Shown: one piece after another, positions 15,658 to 23,803 of the stretch
Layout: every line of letters starts with the position of its first letter
Position numbering within the stretch: position 1 is the stretch's first letter
Assembly (NCBI RefSeq): GCF_000499385.1
Contig: NW_013655353.1
Coordinates: 10,216 to 34,018 of the forward strand
Origin: Eimeria necatrix
Lineage: Eukaryota; Apicomplexa; Conoidasida; Eucoccidiorida; Eimeriidae
Direction of reading: 5' to 3'
DNA: 23,803 nt
Notes under the pieces: model-generated
Told to the model about the DNA's origin: nothing
The model's input: only the letters and a program-made list of their open reading frames with translations
The model's database searches: none
Position numbers and translations under genes: made by a program

Positions 15658-15689
<32 letters not shown>

Positions 15690-15766
15690 CACTGCCGCTG
15701 CTGCTGCGAGCAGCAGCCGGTTCTTCGCGCTGCCGCCGAAGCTGCAGGCCGCCGTCAGCTGCAGCA

Positions 15767-15798
<32 letters not shown>

Positions 15799-16133
15799 AA
15801 GTCTGCTGCTGCTTACTACCACTTCGTGTCTTGGTGCCATTTGCTGGGGGCCTTTGCCCGCTGCAGCATTTCCCACCAGGGCCTCTTCGAGGCGGGGGCC
15901 CCCCACTTGTGCGCAGTGCTGCAGCAGCACCAGAGGCACCTGCTGCTGCTGCAGCAGCAGCAGCAGCTGCTGCTGCTGCAGCAGGCCCGCAGCAGCAGCA
16001 GCAGCAAACAAATCGTAACGCCGGGGGCCCTTCTTGCAAAAGCCATCAGCGCTTATGCCACGTGAGGTCCACTTAATCCGTGCTGCAGCTGTCTGTACAC
16101 CCGAAGTTGTGGAGAGGCAAAAGTTCTAGCTGC

Positions 16134-16182
<49 letters not shown>

Positions 16183-16282
16183 AGATTTGGCTTCTCACAC
16201 CGCCGGCTGCTGCGCTGCGCCGCCGACAGCGTCGCGCTCATCTCTTTCACCGATGATCAGCTGAAGGTTCGATGGGAATATA

Positions 16283-16328
<46 letters not shown>

Positions 16329-16546
16329 AGTTCTTACTCGCCCTACGCTGCCGATGGGGCCTCCTTTTTGGTTTTGCTGCTGCGAAGCCAATGCTGTTGC
16401 TGCAGTGCAATCGATAATGCTGCTGCTGCTGCTGCTGCTGCGCGTCATCTGTTGTTGCTGTTGCTGCTGCTGCCGTTCACTTCACGCTGCTGCCTCCGTT
16501 GGTCCTAGCTGTTGTTGCTGCCTGAGATTGCTCATGCTGCCATGGG

Positions 16547-16599
<53 letters not shown>

Positions 16600-16692
16600 C
16601 AGACTCTAAGAGACTCCATGGTGCGGCTGCAGCACCATGACCCGCTGGTGGCAGCTTTAGCGCGTACTCGCCTTGGCAGCAAATGTCGCTAG
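14614..16692 (+). CDS. Putative helical-repeat organellar RNA-binding protein (HPR/RAP-family-like)
   Basis: Three exons fit: 14614-16061 (donor GTGAGG), 16185-16266 (after CTGCTGCAG, donor GTTCGA) and 16603-16692 (after CTCTTCAG, stop TAG). Phases agree. The C-terminal half shows paired helices of about 35-40 residues, such as VANIGLCLSLLVNSFKQM, FVSWCHLLGAFARCSIS, LLAKAISAYATFGFSHRRLL, VALISFTDDQLK and LRDSMVRLQHHDPLVAAL. This pattern resembles heptatricopeptide/RAP proteins that bind mitochondrial RNA in apicomplexans; that role is inferred. No C-terminal RAP domain was seen, so more exons may follow. The N-terminal part is Ala-rich. A competing frame at about 14776-15030 reads SSKEDEYAFLWGRFAV and looks more protein-like, so the 5' structure may involve a frame change at an intron. 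The frame is open to 14545; ATG 14614 is tentative. Confidence 0.6.
16135..16183 (+). repeat. (CTG)n run in an intron of the HPR-like gene
   Basis: A pure CTG run directly precedes the CAG acceptor of exon 16185-16266. The following intron (16267-16602) has similar runs at 16284-16327 and 16550-16596. The CTG run doubles as the polypyrimidine-like tract. Confidence 0.75.
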
Positions 16693-16729
16693 GGCAGCAG
16701 CAGCAGCAGCAGCAGCTGCAGCTGCAGCT

Positions 16730-16761
<32 letters not shown>

Positions 16762-17264
16762 GCCCAAGAGGGCAGCGGTGCAGGCGGTTTAATTCTTGTT
16801 CTGTAGCTGCTGCTTCGCAGCAGCTCCTCTTGCTGCTGCTGCATCTGCTGTCAGCTGTACACACACCGTGGCTGCTGTGGCTCTTCGTGACTGCAGCAGC
16901 AGCAAAGCTGAAGCTGCTGCCGCTCTTGCTGCTGCTGCTGGCACACAGCAACAGCAGCAGCCGCAGCAGCAGCGGCAGCGTAGCTAGCAGCAGTAGCAGA
17001 ATGCGGTGCAGTGGGCAAGCTGGCCTTTTTGCCGTAGACAAGCAGGTCGCCTGCAGCAGCAAGTTGCTGCTGCTGCAAGTTGCTGCTGCTGCTGCAGCAA
17101 GTTGCTGCTGCTGCAGCAAGTTGCTGCTGCTGCAGCAAGTTGCTGCTGCTGCAGCTTTTGCTGCGCTTCTCGTGAGCAGCACTGAAGTCAAACCCCTCTC
17201 CTGGCTGGCAGCCTTCTGCTGCAGCTGGAGGCCCCAATAGAACTTAACTTAACTATTTAAAACC
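16693..17264. other. CAG/CTG-rich stretch after the HPR-like gene, no gene assigned
   Basis: Interrupted CAG and CTG repeats predominate. A plus-strand frame around 16826-16950 (LLHLLSAVHTPWLLWLFV) is hydrophobic and could be a further exon of the upstream gene, but no splice join could be fixed. The stretch also holds a 19-bp tandem repeat (17098-17154), listed separately. Confidence 0.3.
17060..17154. repeat. 19-bp tandem repeat CAAGTTGCTGCTGCTGCAG
   Basis: At least three exact copies occur at 17098-17154, with variant copies just upstream. The unit is rich in CTGCAG and can fold back on itself. The period is not a multiple of three. Confidence 0.8.
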
Positions 17265-17620
17265 TTTGGGGGCCCCCAGCTTCTGGGGCCCCTTTAATCT
17301 GTTAATTCCTCTTGGCTTCTTCTTAGGGGCCCCCCTTTCTGTTGGGGGCCCCCCTGCTCATGGGGCCCCCTTCTCTTGGGGGCCCCCCTTCTCTTGGGGG
17401 CCCCCCTGCTCATGGGGCCCCCTTCTCTTGGGGGCCCCCCTTCTCTTGGGGGCCCCCCTGCTCTTGGGGCCCCCACTACTCTTGGGGGCCCCCTGCCCTT
17501 GGGGGCCCCCGTAGCCTGTTGGGTCCTGAGGGGCCCCTTAGGGTTTTCTTGCTGCTGGGGGCCCCCCTACTCGGTTTTGTAGGGTCTAGGGGGCCCCCTG
17601 AACCCCTGGGGGCCCCCGAG
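17265..17620. repeat. GGGGGCCCCC palindromic tandem array
   Basis: Palindromes are joined by TTCTCTT or TGCTCAT spacers. A higher-order unit of about 53 bp is repeated (TGCTCATGGGGCCCCC at about 17355 and 17408). It lies between the convergent HPR-like and coiled-coil genes. Collagen-like frames on both strands come from the repeat. Confidence 0.85.
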
Positions 17621-17770
17621 CCCGTCAAATTCTTTTTATTTCTGAAGTCTTTAATTAGTTTTGTTTTCTCACTAAAGCAGCAAACAAGACTGAGACAGCA
17701 GCGCCCGACAGCTGCTGCATGCATGCGCTAAGTTGCTGCTGCAGCGGCGGCAGAGAGCAGCAGGCATGTT

Positions 17771-17814
<44 letters not shown>

Positions 17815-17858
17815 TTTTGCCAGCGTTTCTGTAGGCGTTTGCAGCGTGGAATGGCAAG
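17621..17858. other. 3' flank of the coiled-coil gene
   Basis: A short AT-rich segment (17625-17690) is followed by a TGCATGCATGC motif (about 17716), a CAG run (17771-17813) and unique sequence up to the stop of the minus-strand gene. It is probably 3' UTR/intergenic. Confidence 0.35.
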
Positions 17859-18203
17859 TCAAGAGGGTGGCTTGCTGCTGCTGTTGTTGCTGCTTTTGCT
17901 GCTGGTGCTGGTCTTGCTGCTGCTGCCGCCGCTATTAGCATTGTTGCTTCTGCTGTTGCTGCTGCTGCCTGCGCCGCTGTTGCTGTTGCTGCTGCTTCTG
18001 TGGGGCTGCTTCTGCTGCTTCTGGCGGTGGTAGTCCGCCAGCTGCTGCCGCAGCAGCTGGCCCCTTTGTTCTCTCCTTTTCTCCTTCAGCAGCAGCTCGC
18101 TGCAGTTTTGCTGCTCCCGCTGCAGCAGCACTTTCACCATTTCTATTTGCTCTTCAAGCCGGCGCTCGTGGAAGACCTGAATGGCCCGCTGGCGCTCCAG
18201 CTG

Positions 18204-18237
<34 letters not shown>

Positions 18238-18795
18238 GGTAGCAACAGCAACGGCAGCAGCAGCAACTGCAGCAGCAGCAACTGCAGCAGCAGCGCCAGA
18301 GATAGCAGCAGCAACAGCAGCAGCGACAACAACAGCAGTAGCTGCAGCAGTAGCTGCAGCAGAAGTAGCAGTGGCAGCAGCAACAATAGTAGCAGCAGCA
18401 GCAGCAGCAGCTGACACCCTGCACTGGAGCACTATTCATTTCGGCTAGCGGGCTAGCAGCCTGCTCCAGTCGGTCAGCTAGCTAGCGGCTAGCTAGCTGA
18501 GTATTTGGCTAGCTAGCCAGCCTAAAAGCTAGCTAGCGGCTGGCTAGCCAAGTATTTGGCTAGCTAGCCAGCCAAGCAGCTAGCTAGCCATCCTACTGGG
18601 CGGAGGACTCTGGCTCCCTACGGGCTGCGTGCAGAAGCCAGAACCCAAACGCTGCAGCAAACGCTGCAGCAGCAGCAGCAGAAGGAGCAACAGCAGCAGC
18701 AGCTGCTGCAGCAAAACACTGGACGCCGGCTGTTCACCTGCGCTGCTTGGGCGGCTTTGACTCGGTGCTGCTCCTCGAGTGTCTGCAGCAAAGAA

Positions 18796-18830
<35 letters not shown>

Positions 18831-18919
18831 GTGATCACTTGCAAGTTTGCTGCCACATCCTTTAGAGGCAGAGCCTCACAGGCGGCTGTTTCCGGTGCCA
18901 CTGCTGCTGCTGGTGCTGC

Positions 18920-18966
<47 letters not shown>

Positions 18967-19188
18967 GCAGCAGCAGCCAGGGTCTATCTTACTGCAACAG
19001 TGTTGCAGCCCGGCTGCGCGTGCTGCAGCAGCAGCAGCTGCTCCGGCAGCAGCGGCTGGATTTTGGGGGTGCTTTGAGCCAAAGGTGTAGTGAGGCAAAT
19101 AGAGAAGGGGCCTTCCCCCCCTTTCCAGTTTTCTTTAATTGCTGCTTGCATGCGCTGCAGCAGAGTTGCTGCTGTTGCTGTTCCTTCC

Positions 19189-19220
<32 letters not shown>

Positions 19221-19506
19221 GGCTCCTGACGCGCGCAGCGCCCCTTCAGCGCCTTCTGCTGCTGCTGCGGCTGCTGGGTCTTCGCAGCTTGGCTGCGCTG
19301 CTGCAGCAGCAGCTGAGGTAGCTTCAGAGCTCCGCGACAAGCGTGCTGCTCCTTCCTCTTCTTGCTGCTGCAGCTCTTGCTGTTGCTGCTGCTGCTCTTG
19401 CTGCTGCTGCTGCCCTTGCTGCGGCTGTTGCTCTTGCTCCTGATGCGGCTCTTTGGGCATACCTTCACGGCCGTGCGTCGCCACCCCGCTCGCGCCCCCA
19501 GTCTTG

Positions 19507-19553
<47 letters not shown>

Positions 19554-19890
19554 GCCAACCCACCTCTGCATGTGCTGCACAGTGGCCTCAGTTGTCCTGC
19601 AGGGCACACTGGGGCCCCCCAGAGGCCGCTGCAGCGGCTGCAGCAGCAGCTGCCTGCAGAGCAGCGAAGCATTGCCCCCGCGGAGTGGGGGGAGGCCCTT
19701 TGCTGCAGTTCGGGGGTTGCTGCTGCTGCTGCTGCTGGGTGCGCAGCAGGAAAGCAGGCCTTTGCTGCTGCTGCTGACAGTATTGCAGTTGTTGCTGCTG
19801 CTGCTGCTGGTCCGGTTGTCGCTGCTGTTGCCGTTGCTGTCGACAGTGCTCCGGTCGTTTTTCTTGCTGCTGTTGCCAGTGCTGCCGTTC

Positions 19891-19921
<31 letters not shown>

Positions 19922-20235
19922 GCCGTGCACCAGCTGCAGCAGCTGCAGAAGCAGTTGCTTCTGGCGAGGCCAGCTGCGACGCCGCTTCTGTAGAATTTCC
20001 GTTGTCGACTGCGCCTGAGGTTGCTGCTGCTGTTGTTGCTGCTGTTGCTGTTGTTGCTGCTGTTGCTGCTGCCGGCTGCAGCTCGCGTACGCTCCACTGA
20101 ACCTCTTGTGCTTCTGCTGCTGCTGCTGCTGTTGCTGCTGCTGAGGCTCTTCTCGAGGAAAACGGTTCGGAGTCTGAGGCTGCAGACAGCGGGAGCCGCA
20201 GCACCGGAGCAGCAGGTCGCCCTGTTTGCTGCAGC

Positions 20236-20293
<58 letters not shown>

Positions 20294-21137
20294 GCAGCAG
20301 GTAATCACGTACAGACACTAAGTGCAACAGAAGCTTGAGAAGCAAAGGAGTCTTCAGCAGCAGCAGGACTAGGGGCTTCCTCCAAGGAGTGTCGACGCCT
20401 TCCCCTGCCTCTGCGTTGCTGCTGCTGCTGCTGCCGCAGCAGCAGCTGCTGCTGCCTGTGCTGGTGGCTGTGTCTGTGGGGCGGCGGGTCTGGCGGGTGC
20501 AGCAGCAGCTGCCTCTTCCTGCGCTGCTGCTCCTTCTCCTCCCTGAGCCTCCGCAGCAGCAGCTGCTTGCGCTTTTGCTCCTGCTGCTGCTGCTGCAGCT
20601 GCCGCAGGGCGTCAGCTTTTGCTGCAGCAAGCATGCGGCGGTACCAGGGCCTGAAGTGTTCTGTCTTTCCCTCTTGCAGCATTTTAGAGAACGAGAGGCG
20701 CAGCAGCAGCAGCCGCAGCGCAGCAGCCTCCTCTTCGCTCATGCTGCTGCTGCTGCTGCTGCTGGGGCTGCTGCTGCTGCTGCTGCTGCTGCTAGTGCTG
20801 AGAAAGGAGGCCGCCGCTGGTGCCAAGTCAAGCCAAAGCCTCTCATTGCTTTTTAGAGGGAGGAGTGTCTGCTGCTGCTGCGGCTGTTCACCCGTGCCTT
20901 CCTGCAGCTGCTCCCGCTGCTCCAGGCCCTGCTGCTGCTGCTGCTGCTGCTGCTGGGCCTCCTCCTGTTGCTGCAGCAGCTGCAGCTGCTGCTCCGGCAG
21001 CGTGAGGGAGCAAAGACTGCAGCGGGTGTCCGGGCGAGGGCGAATTGCTGCAGCGCGCAGCAGCAAACCTCTCAAGAGGTCTTCTACAAAAGCAGTGGCT
21101 TCAGTTTCTTCGACTGCGCCCAACAGCTTGTCTGCCT

Positions 21138-21179
<42 letters not shown>

Positions 21180-21206
21180 CCGAAACCAGCAGCAGCAGCA
21201 CCAAAC

Positions 21207-21237
<31 letters not shown>

Positions 21238-21680
21238 CGAGTAAGAATCAGGGACCTCGCAGCAAGAATAGCTGCCCCAGCTGCGGGGTTCTCCTGGGGA
21301 GAAGGATTCGCGGAGCTGCTTAAGCTTGTGGCTAGCTAGCTACACAGTTGGCTAGCTAGCTACTGGCTATCTAGCCAGCTAGCTAGCTAGCTAGTTTGCT
21401 AGCTAGTCGTGCTACAGGTGACTAACTAGCGAAGCAGCCAGCTAGACAGTCGCCACACAGCTAGCCAGCTAGTTAGCTAGCCAGTCGAGCTACGGCTAAG
21501 CAGCCAGCTAGCTAGCTGGCTAGCTAGCTAGCTGGCTAGCTAGCTAGCTGCAGCAGCCGCAGCTAGAAGGCTCGCCTTAAGGAATTCGCCCAAGGCGGAG
21601 GCCATTCGCTGGGCCCCAGGCCAAAGGGGGCTTGCTGAGGGGCCCCGGCAGGCTGCGCTTTCTTCTGGCGTGTCTGTCTC
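17859..21680 (-). CDS. Gln/Ser-rich coiled-coil protein, function unknown; 5' end unresolved
   Basis: Core exons (minus): 21113-20313, 20179-18993, 18782-18738 (15 codons) and 18200-17859 with stop TGA. Donors GTACGT, GTAAGA and GTGAAC all give matching phases. Upstream, 21293-21256 (12 codons) and 21680-21576 also fit in phase (SEWPPPWANSLRR-TPQLGQLFLLR-VEETEATAFVEDLLRG), the latter needing a GC donor (AAG/GCGAGC). The C-terminal part, TLEEQHRVKAAQAAQ then LERQRAIQVFHERRLEEQI and RREQRGQLLRQQLADYHRQK, is charged coiled coil, followed by a Ser/Asn tail. The last exon contains no GT after the coil, so it must run to the stop. Mid-protein motifs (TVQHMQRWVGEQ and MQAAIKENWKG, far apart) recall the H..W / AI..W pattern of CCDC112/CCDC148-like proteins, a weak hint only. 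A CSLC motif lies near the N-terminus. Confidence 0.55.
18201..18737 (-). repeat. Intron of the coiled-coil gene with an AGCTAGC array
   Basis: It lies between the 15-codon exon and the last exon, both phase 0. About 18441-18595 is made of GCTAGCTAGC/CAGCTAGCTAGCGGC words. The rest is CAG/CTG sequence, including a (CAG)n run just before the CTTCAG acceptor. Confidence 0.7.
18783..18992 (-). other. Intron of the coiled-coil gene, CTG/CAG-rich
   Basis: It runs from the GTAAGA donor at 18992 to a TTTGCTGCAG acceptor ending at 18783. It contains a (CTG)n tract (18900-18965) and about 60 bp of unique sequence. Confidence 0.55.
21294..21575 (-). repeat. AGCTAGC array, probable intron in the 5' part of the coiled-coil gene
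   Basis: About 21330-21560 consists of AGCTAGCTAGCTGGCT-type words with short interruptions. It lies between the tentative exons 21680-21576 and 21293-21256. The acceptor CTTCTCCCCAG is good; the donor would have to be GC. Confidence 0.5.
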
Positions 21681-21682
21681 CT

Positions 21683-21741
<59 letters not shown>

Positions 21742-22146
21742 GAAACAGCAGCAGGGTTCATGGATCGCCAGCCGAGACCCTGCCAAGGTGGTTCTCTGCT
21801 TCTGTTTCGCGACCCTTAATGCCACTAATGTTGCCTACTGCTGCTGTTGCTGCTTAGTATGTCCTGCTGCTGCTGCTGCTGCTACAGCACGTGCTGCAGC
21901 AGCAGCAGCAGCAGCAGCAACAGCCCTTGGGAATGTGCTGGCTGCGGCGCTCACCATTGCCACTGCAGCGCAGCAGCAGCATCATCACTGCAGGCTCGCT
22001 TGGCTCGAGCTGGTTGGGCGGAGCAGTGTTGTTTGAAATAATTATTTTATTCTTTTCAATTTATTTTTTAATATTTTGTTTTCTTTCTCAATTTAATTTA
22101 TTTCAAGTCCTAAGTCTAGCTGCTGAGGCCGAAGGCAAAGCCAGCG
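21681..22146. other. Repeat and AT-rich stretch, no firm gene
   Basis: CAG runs lie at 21684-21755, CTG/CAG tracts at 21838-21920, and an AT-rich stretch at 22035-22110. On the minus strand 21775-21835 has a plausible short coding stretch (NISGIKGRETEAENHLG) that might be a further 5' exon of the coiled-coil gene, but its phase does not match the next exon. Confidence 0.3.
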
Positions 22147-22229
22147 ATGAAAGATGCAGCAGCTAAGATGGAACTTGCCCAGCGGCTTCCCAGAGCACTA
22201 AGTGAATTAAAAAGTCGGCACTACGTTGG

Positions 22230-22287
<58 letters not shown>

Positions 22288-22350
22288 AGCGAGCGCTGCG
22301 CCCGCCGCATAAAAAGCGCGGCTGAAATGAGCCAGGTGTACGTACACCGC
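22147..22350 (+). CDS. Possible 5' exon of an unidentified plus-strand gene
   Basis: An ATG follows an AT-rich, promoter-like stretch. The frame reads MKDAAAKMELAQRLPRALSE, then Lys/Arg-rich residues, an Ala run of about 20 from a CTG tract (22233-22287), and SERCARRIKSAAEM. No family is recognised and the end is arbitrary, since the frame runs on into Cys-rich repeat translation up to 22791. It may be spurious. Confidence 0.25.
22233..22287. repeat. (CTG)n run
   Basis: A pure trinucleotide run of about 18 units. A similar run is at 22680-22727. Neither is assigned to a secure gene. Confidence 0.85.
22335..22348. promoter_or_regulatory. Perfect 14-bp palindrome GGTGTACGTACACC
   Basis: A perfect inverted repeat in otherwise non-palindromic, non-repetitive sequence. 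It could be a dimeric transcription-factor site; no known factor is assigned. Confidence 0.35.
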
Positions 22351-22529
22351 AGCAGCAAATGTGCCTACCGTAGCCCTCAAAGCGATCCCACAACTGGCTT
22401 CGCTTTTGTTTGCTGTTGCTGCGGTGGCTGCTGCTCCCGCAGCTCCCGCTGCTGCTGCTGCTGCTGCTGGGCTGAGGTGACTCTGGGGCTGCTCGCTGGC
22501 TGGCTGCAGCCCCTTTTCACGCAATCATC

Positions 22530-22677
22530 TCACGAATTAGCCAGAAATGTGTTATTATTTTCTAAATTAAATGAAAATTCTATTTTTTTGCCGCCTATTT
22601 CATCCCTTTTGTTCATAAAGAGCTCAGTTAGCACTTGCTGCCACCCGGCGCGGGGCGTACGGTCGCCGGGACCGGTG

Positions 22678-22680
<3 letters not shown>
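22530..22680. other. AT-rich stretch with a short minus-strand frame
   Basis: An AT-rich block (22535-22620) is flanked by unique GC-rich sequence. The minus strand is open from about 22680 to the stop at 22530 (WQQVLTELFMNKRDEIGG then Asn/Phe-rich sequence). It could be a C-terminal exon of a minus-strand gene or chance. Confidence 0.25.
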
Positions 22681-22729
<49 letters not shown>

Positions 22730-22927
22730 TTCTAGTGTTGCCCTTGCTGTTCTTTTCTGCATTTTGCACGCATTTAGGCCCTCAACAATAGCTTTGCTGC
22801 TGTTTCTGCCGCTCTTGCTCCTGCTGTTGATGCTGCTGCACCGACTGCAGCGGGCGCCAGCTGCTGCTGCTGTTGCTGTTGCTGCTGCTGCCGCTGTTTC
22901 TGCTGCTGCCTACTTCTGCGTGGCTAG

Positions 22928-23023
22928 CTGGGCTTGTCGAGATGCGGCACTTGAGCAGCTGCAGGCTGGCCATACAGCCCAGGTTCACAGTGAAGTGTGG
23001 GGCTGCCTGCCGCCTCCCTGTAG

Positions 23024-23060
<37 letters not shown>

Positions 23061-23150
23061 ACAGCAGCAGCTGCAAACAGCAGCAGCACCTGAGCTGATC
23101 TCGCTCGACTGCTGGTCGGGAGCAGGAACCACTCAGGGTAGCCTCTGTGC
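22928..23150 (-). CDS. Possible exon pair of an unidentified minus-strand gene
   Basis: Two short stretches look exon-like. One is about 23150-23091, after GGGTTGCGAG and ending CTCAG/GTGCTG. The other is 23025-22928, after CTCTACAG. In one phase they join as TLSGSCSRPAVERDQLR then EAAGSPTLHCEPGLYGQP. A (CAG)n block separates them and a telomere-type array lies upstream. No family match and no start or stop, so this stays weak. Confidence 0.22.
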
Positions 23151-23158
23151 AACTCGCA

Positions 23159-23193
23159 ACCCTAAACCCTAAACCCTAAACCCTAAACCCTAG
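23159..23193. repeat. Short telomere-type array
   Basis: Five CCCTAAA units on the plus strand, bordered by CTAGAGTCG on one side and GCAAC on the other. By analogy with the other arrays it may mark an intron of a minus-strand gene. Confidence 0.85.
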
Positions 23194-23430
23194 AGTCGCG
23201 TAGATGAGGCGCCCGGGCAGCGGGCGCGAGGCGCTGTGGGCAGCAGCAGGTGCAGCAGCAGCTGCTGCTGCAGCAGCTAAAGTTGGACAAGGAAGTTTGC
23301 TGCTCGGGTCTTATAAATTGTGAGCAATAGCGACAAAGGAGAGTCTCCTGCGGGAGCAGCAGCAGGGCCTCCGCACTAAGGGGCCCCCGCCCTTCCTGTG
23401 TCTGGACTTAAAATTCGCACATATACCATG
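23194..23430. other. Unassigned sequence
   Basis: GC-rich unique sequence, a CAGCAGCAGCTGCTGCTG fold-back (23241-23275), then mixed-composition sequence with TTATAAATTGT. No coding motif is seen. Confidence 0.3.
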
Positions 23431-23515
23431 TCAAGTAGCTAGCCACAGCTAGCCACAGCTAGCCGCAGCTAGCCACAGCTAGCCACAGCTCGCTGCAGCG
23501 AGCTGCTGTGGGTCG
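23431..23515. repeat. AGCCACAGCT decamer array
   Basis: About five to six copies of AGCTAGCCAC/AGCCACAGCT, related to the AGCTAGCC arrays, end in a CTGCAGCGAGCTGCTG fold-back. Confidence 0.75.
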
Positions 23516-23553
23516 CTGTGGCTGGCCAGCGGCAGCTAGTTGCAGCTGCTGCT

Positions 23554-23559
<6 letters not shown>

Positions 23560-23585
<26 letters not shown>

Positions 23586-23803
23586 CGCTGGCGTTGCTTT
23601 AGAGGGCGCCCAGGGCGGGCCAGGGCATCTGAGGTGTCTGTACCCCGCCGGCCTCCCCGAGGGCTTGAGGGGCCCCCTCCCGTTCCCCATCTTCTTCCCC
23701 GTCCTCCAGTGCCTCCCTGGGGGCCCCCCCAGGGGCCCCCCCGGGGCCCCCCCCGGGGGCCCCCCCGAGCGCGTCCTCGCCGCCCCCCAGGGCCCCTCCT
23801 CCC
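23560..23803. repeat. CAG run followed by GGGGGCCCCC cluster at the right edge
   Basis: A (CAG)n run (23557-23584) is followed by GC-rich sequence that becomes dense GGGGGCCCCC palindromes from about 23665 to the window end. The array continues beyond the window. Confidence 0.7.

Noticed and set aside
16260..16275. tRNA T-loop (GGTTCGAT)
   Set aside because: No acceptor stem, D arm or anticodon arm can be fitted; the bases form a splice donor after DDQLK.
17266..17731. Collagen-like Gly-Ala-Pro-Pro proteins on both strands
   Set aside because: The GGGGGCCCCC palindromes open frames on both strands at once; no start context, no conserved domain.
22147..22400. F-actin capping protein beta subunit (ELAQRLP and YRSP-like words)
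   Set aside because: Only two very short word matches; the diagnostic segments between and after them are absent.

Overview
The window looks like nuclear DNA of a coccidian apicomplexan, most likely an Eimeria species. Three things point there: CAG/CTG trinucleotide runs in almost every frame, so real proteins carry long Gln, Ala, Ser and Leu homopolymers; TTTAGGG (CCCTAAA) telomere-type arrays scattered inside the chromosome; and intron-rich genes. A 100-N assembly gap lies at 13342-13441. I could not assign a species. No tRNA, rRNA, CRISPR array or transposase was recognised.

Four genes can be supported by joining exons at splice sites with matching reading phase. (1) 59-6412, minus: condensin-II HEAT-repeat subunit CAP-D3 (NCAPD3-like), at least five exons, 3' end beyond the left edge. 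(2) 8806-12983, minus: RuvB-like AAA+ ATPase 2 (RUVBL2/Reptin), ten exons, first coding exon(s) missing, probably in or near the gap. (3) 14614-16692, plus: a helical-repeat protein resembling the apicomplexan HPR/RAP organellar RNA-binding families. (4) 17859-21680, minus: a Gln/Ser-rich coiled-coil protein of unknown function, 5' end unresolved. Genes 2 and 1 are head-to-tail, 2 and 3 divergent, 3 and 4 convergent. The protein complexes are unrelated (condensin, chromatin remodelling/R2TP, organellar RNA, unknown), so there is no sign of a functional cluster.

Between genes 1 and 2 is an AT-rich island (about 6700-8420) with a TTTAA array, (TA)n tracts and a roughly 27-bp minisatellite. GGGGGCCCCC palindromic arrays lie beyond the 3' ends of genes 2 and 4, in one RUVBL2 intron, in the CAP-D3 coding sequence and at the right edge. 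From 21681 to 23803 I see only weak candidate exons and repeats.

The most striking feature is the architecture of the non-coding DNA. Telomere-type arrays occupy six of nine RUVBL2 introns, two of four CAP-D3 introns and probably a leader intron of gene 3. They usually start or stop within a few bases of splice sites, and their borders have a preferred phase. Most arrays of a second repeat, based on AGCTAGCC, also fall in inferred introns. One RUVBL2 intron has inverted telomeric arrays that could pair and bring a non-canonical GC donor next to its AG acceptor. All family assignments rest on my reading of translated sequence and remembered family motifs; no database search was run.
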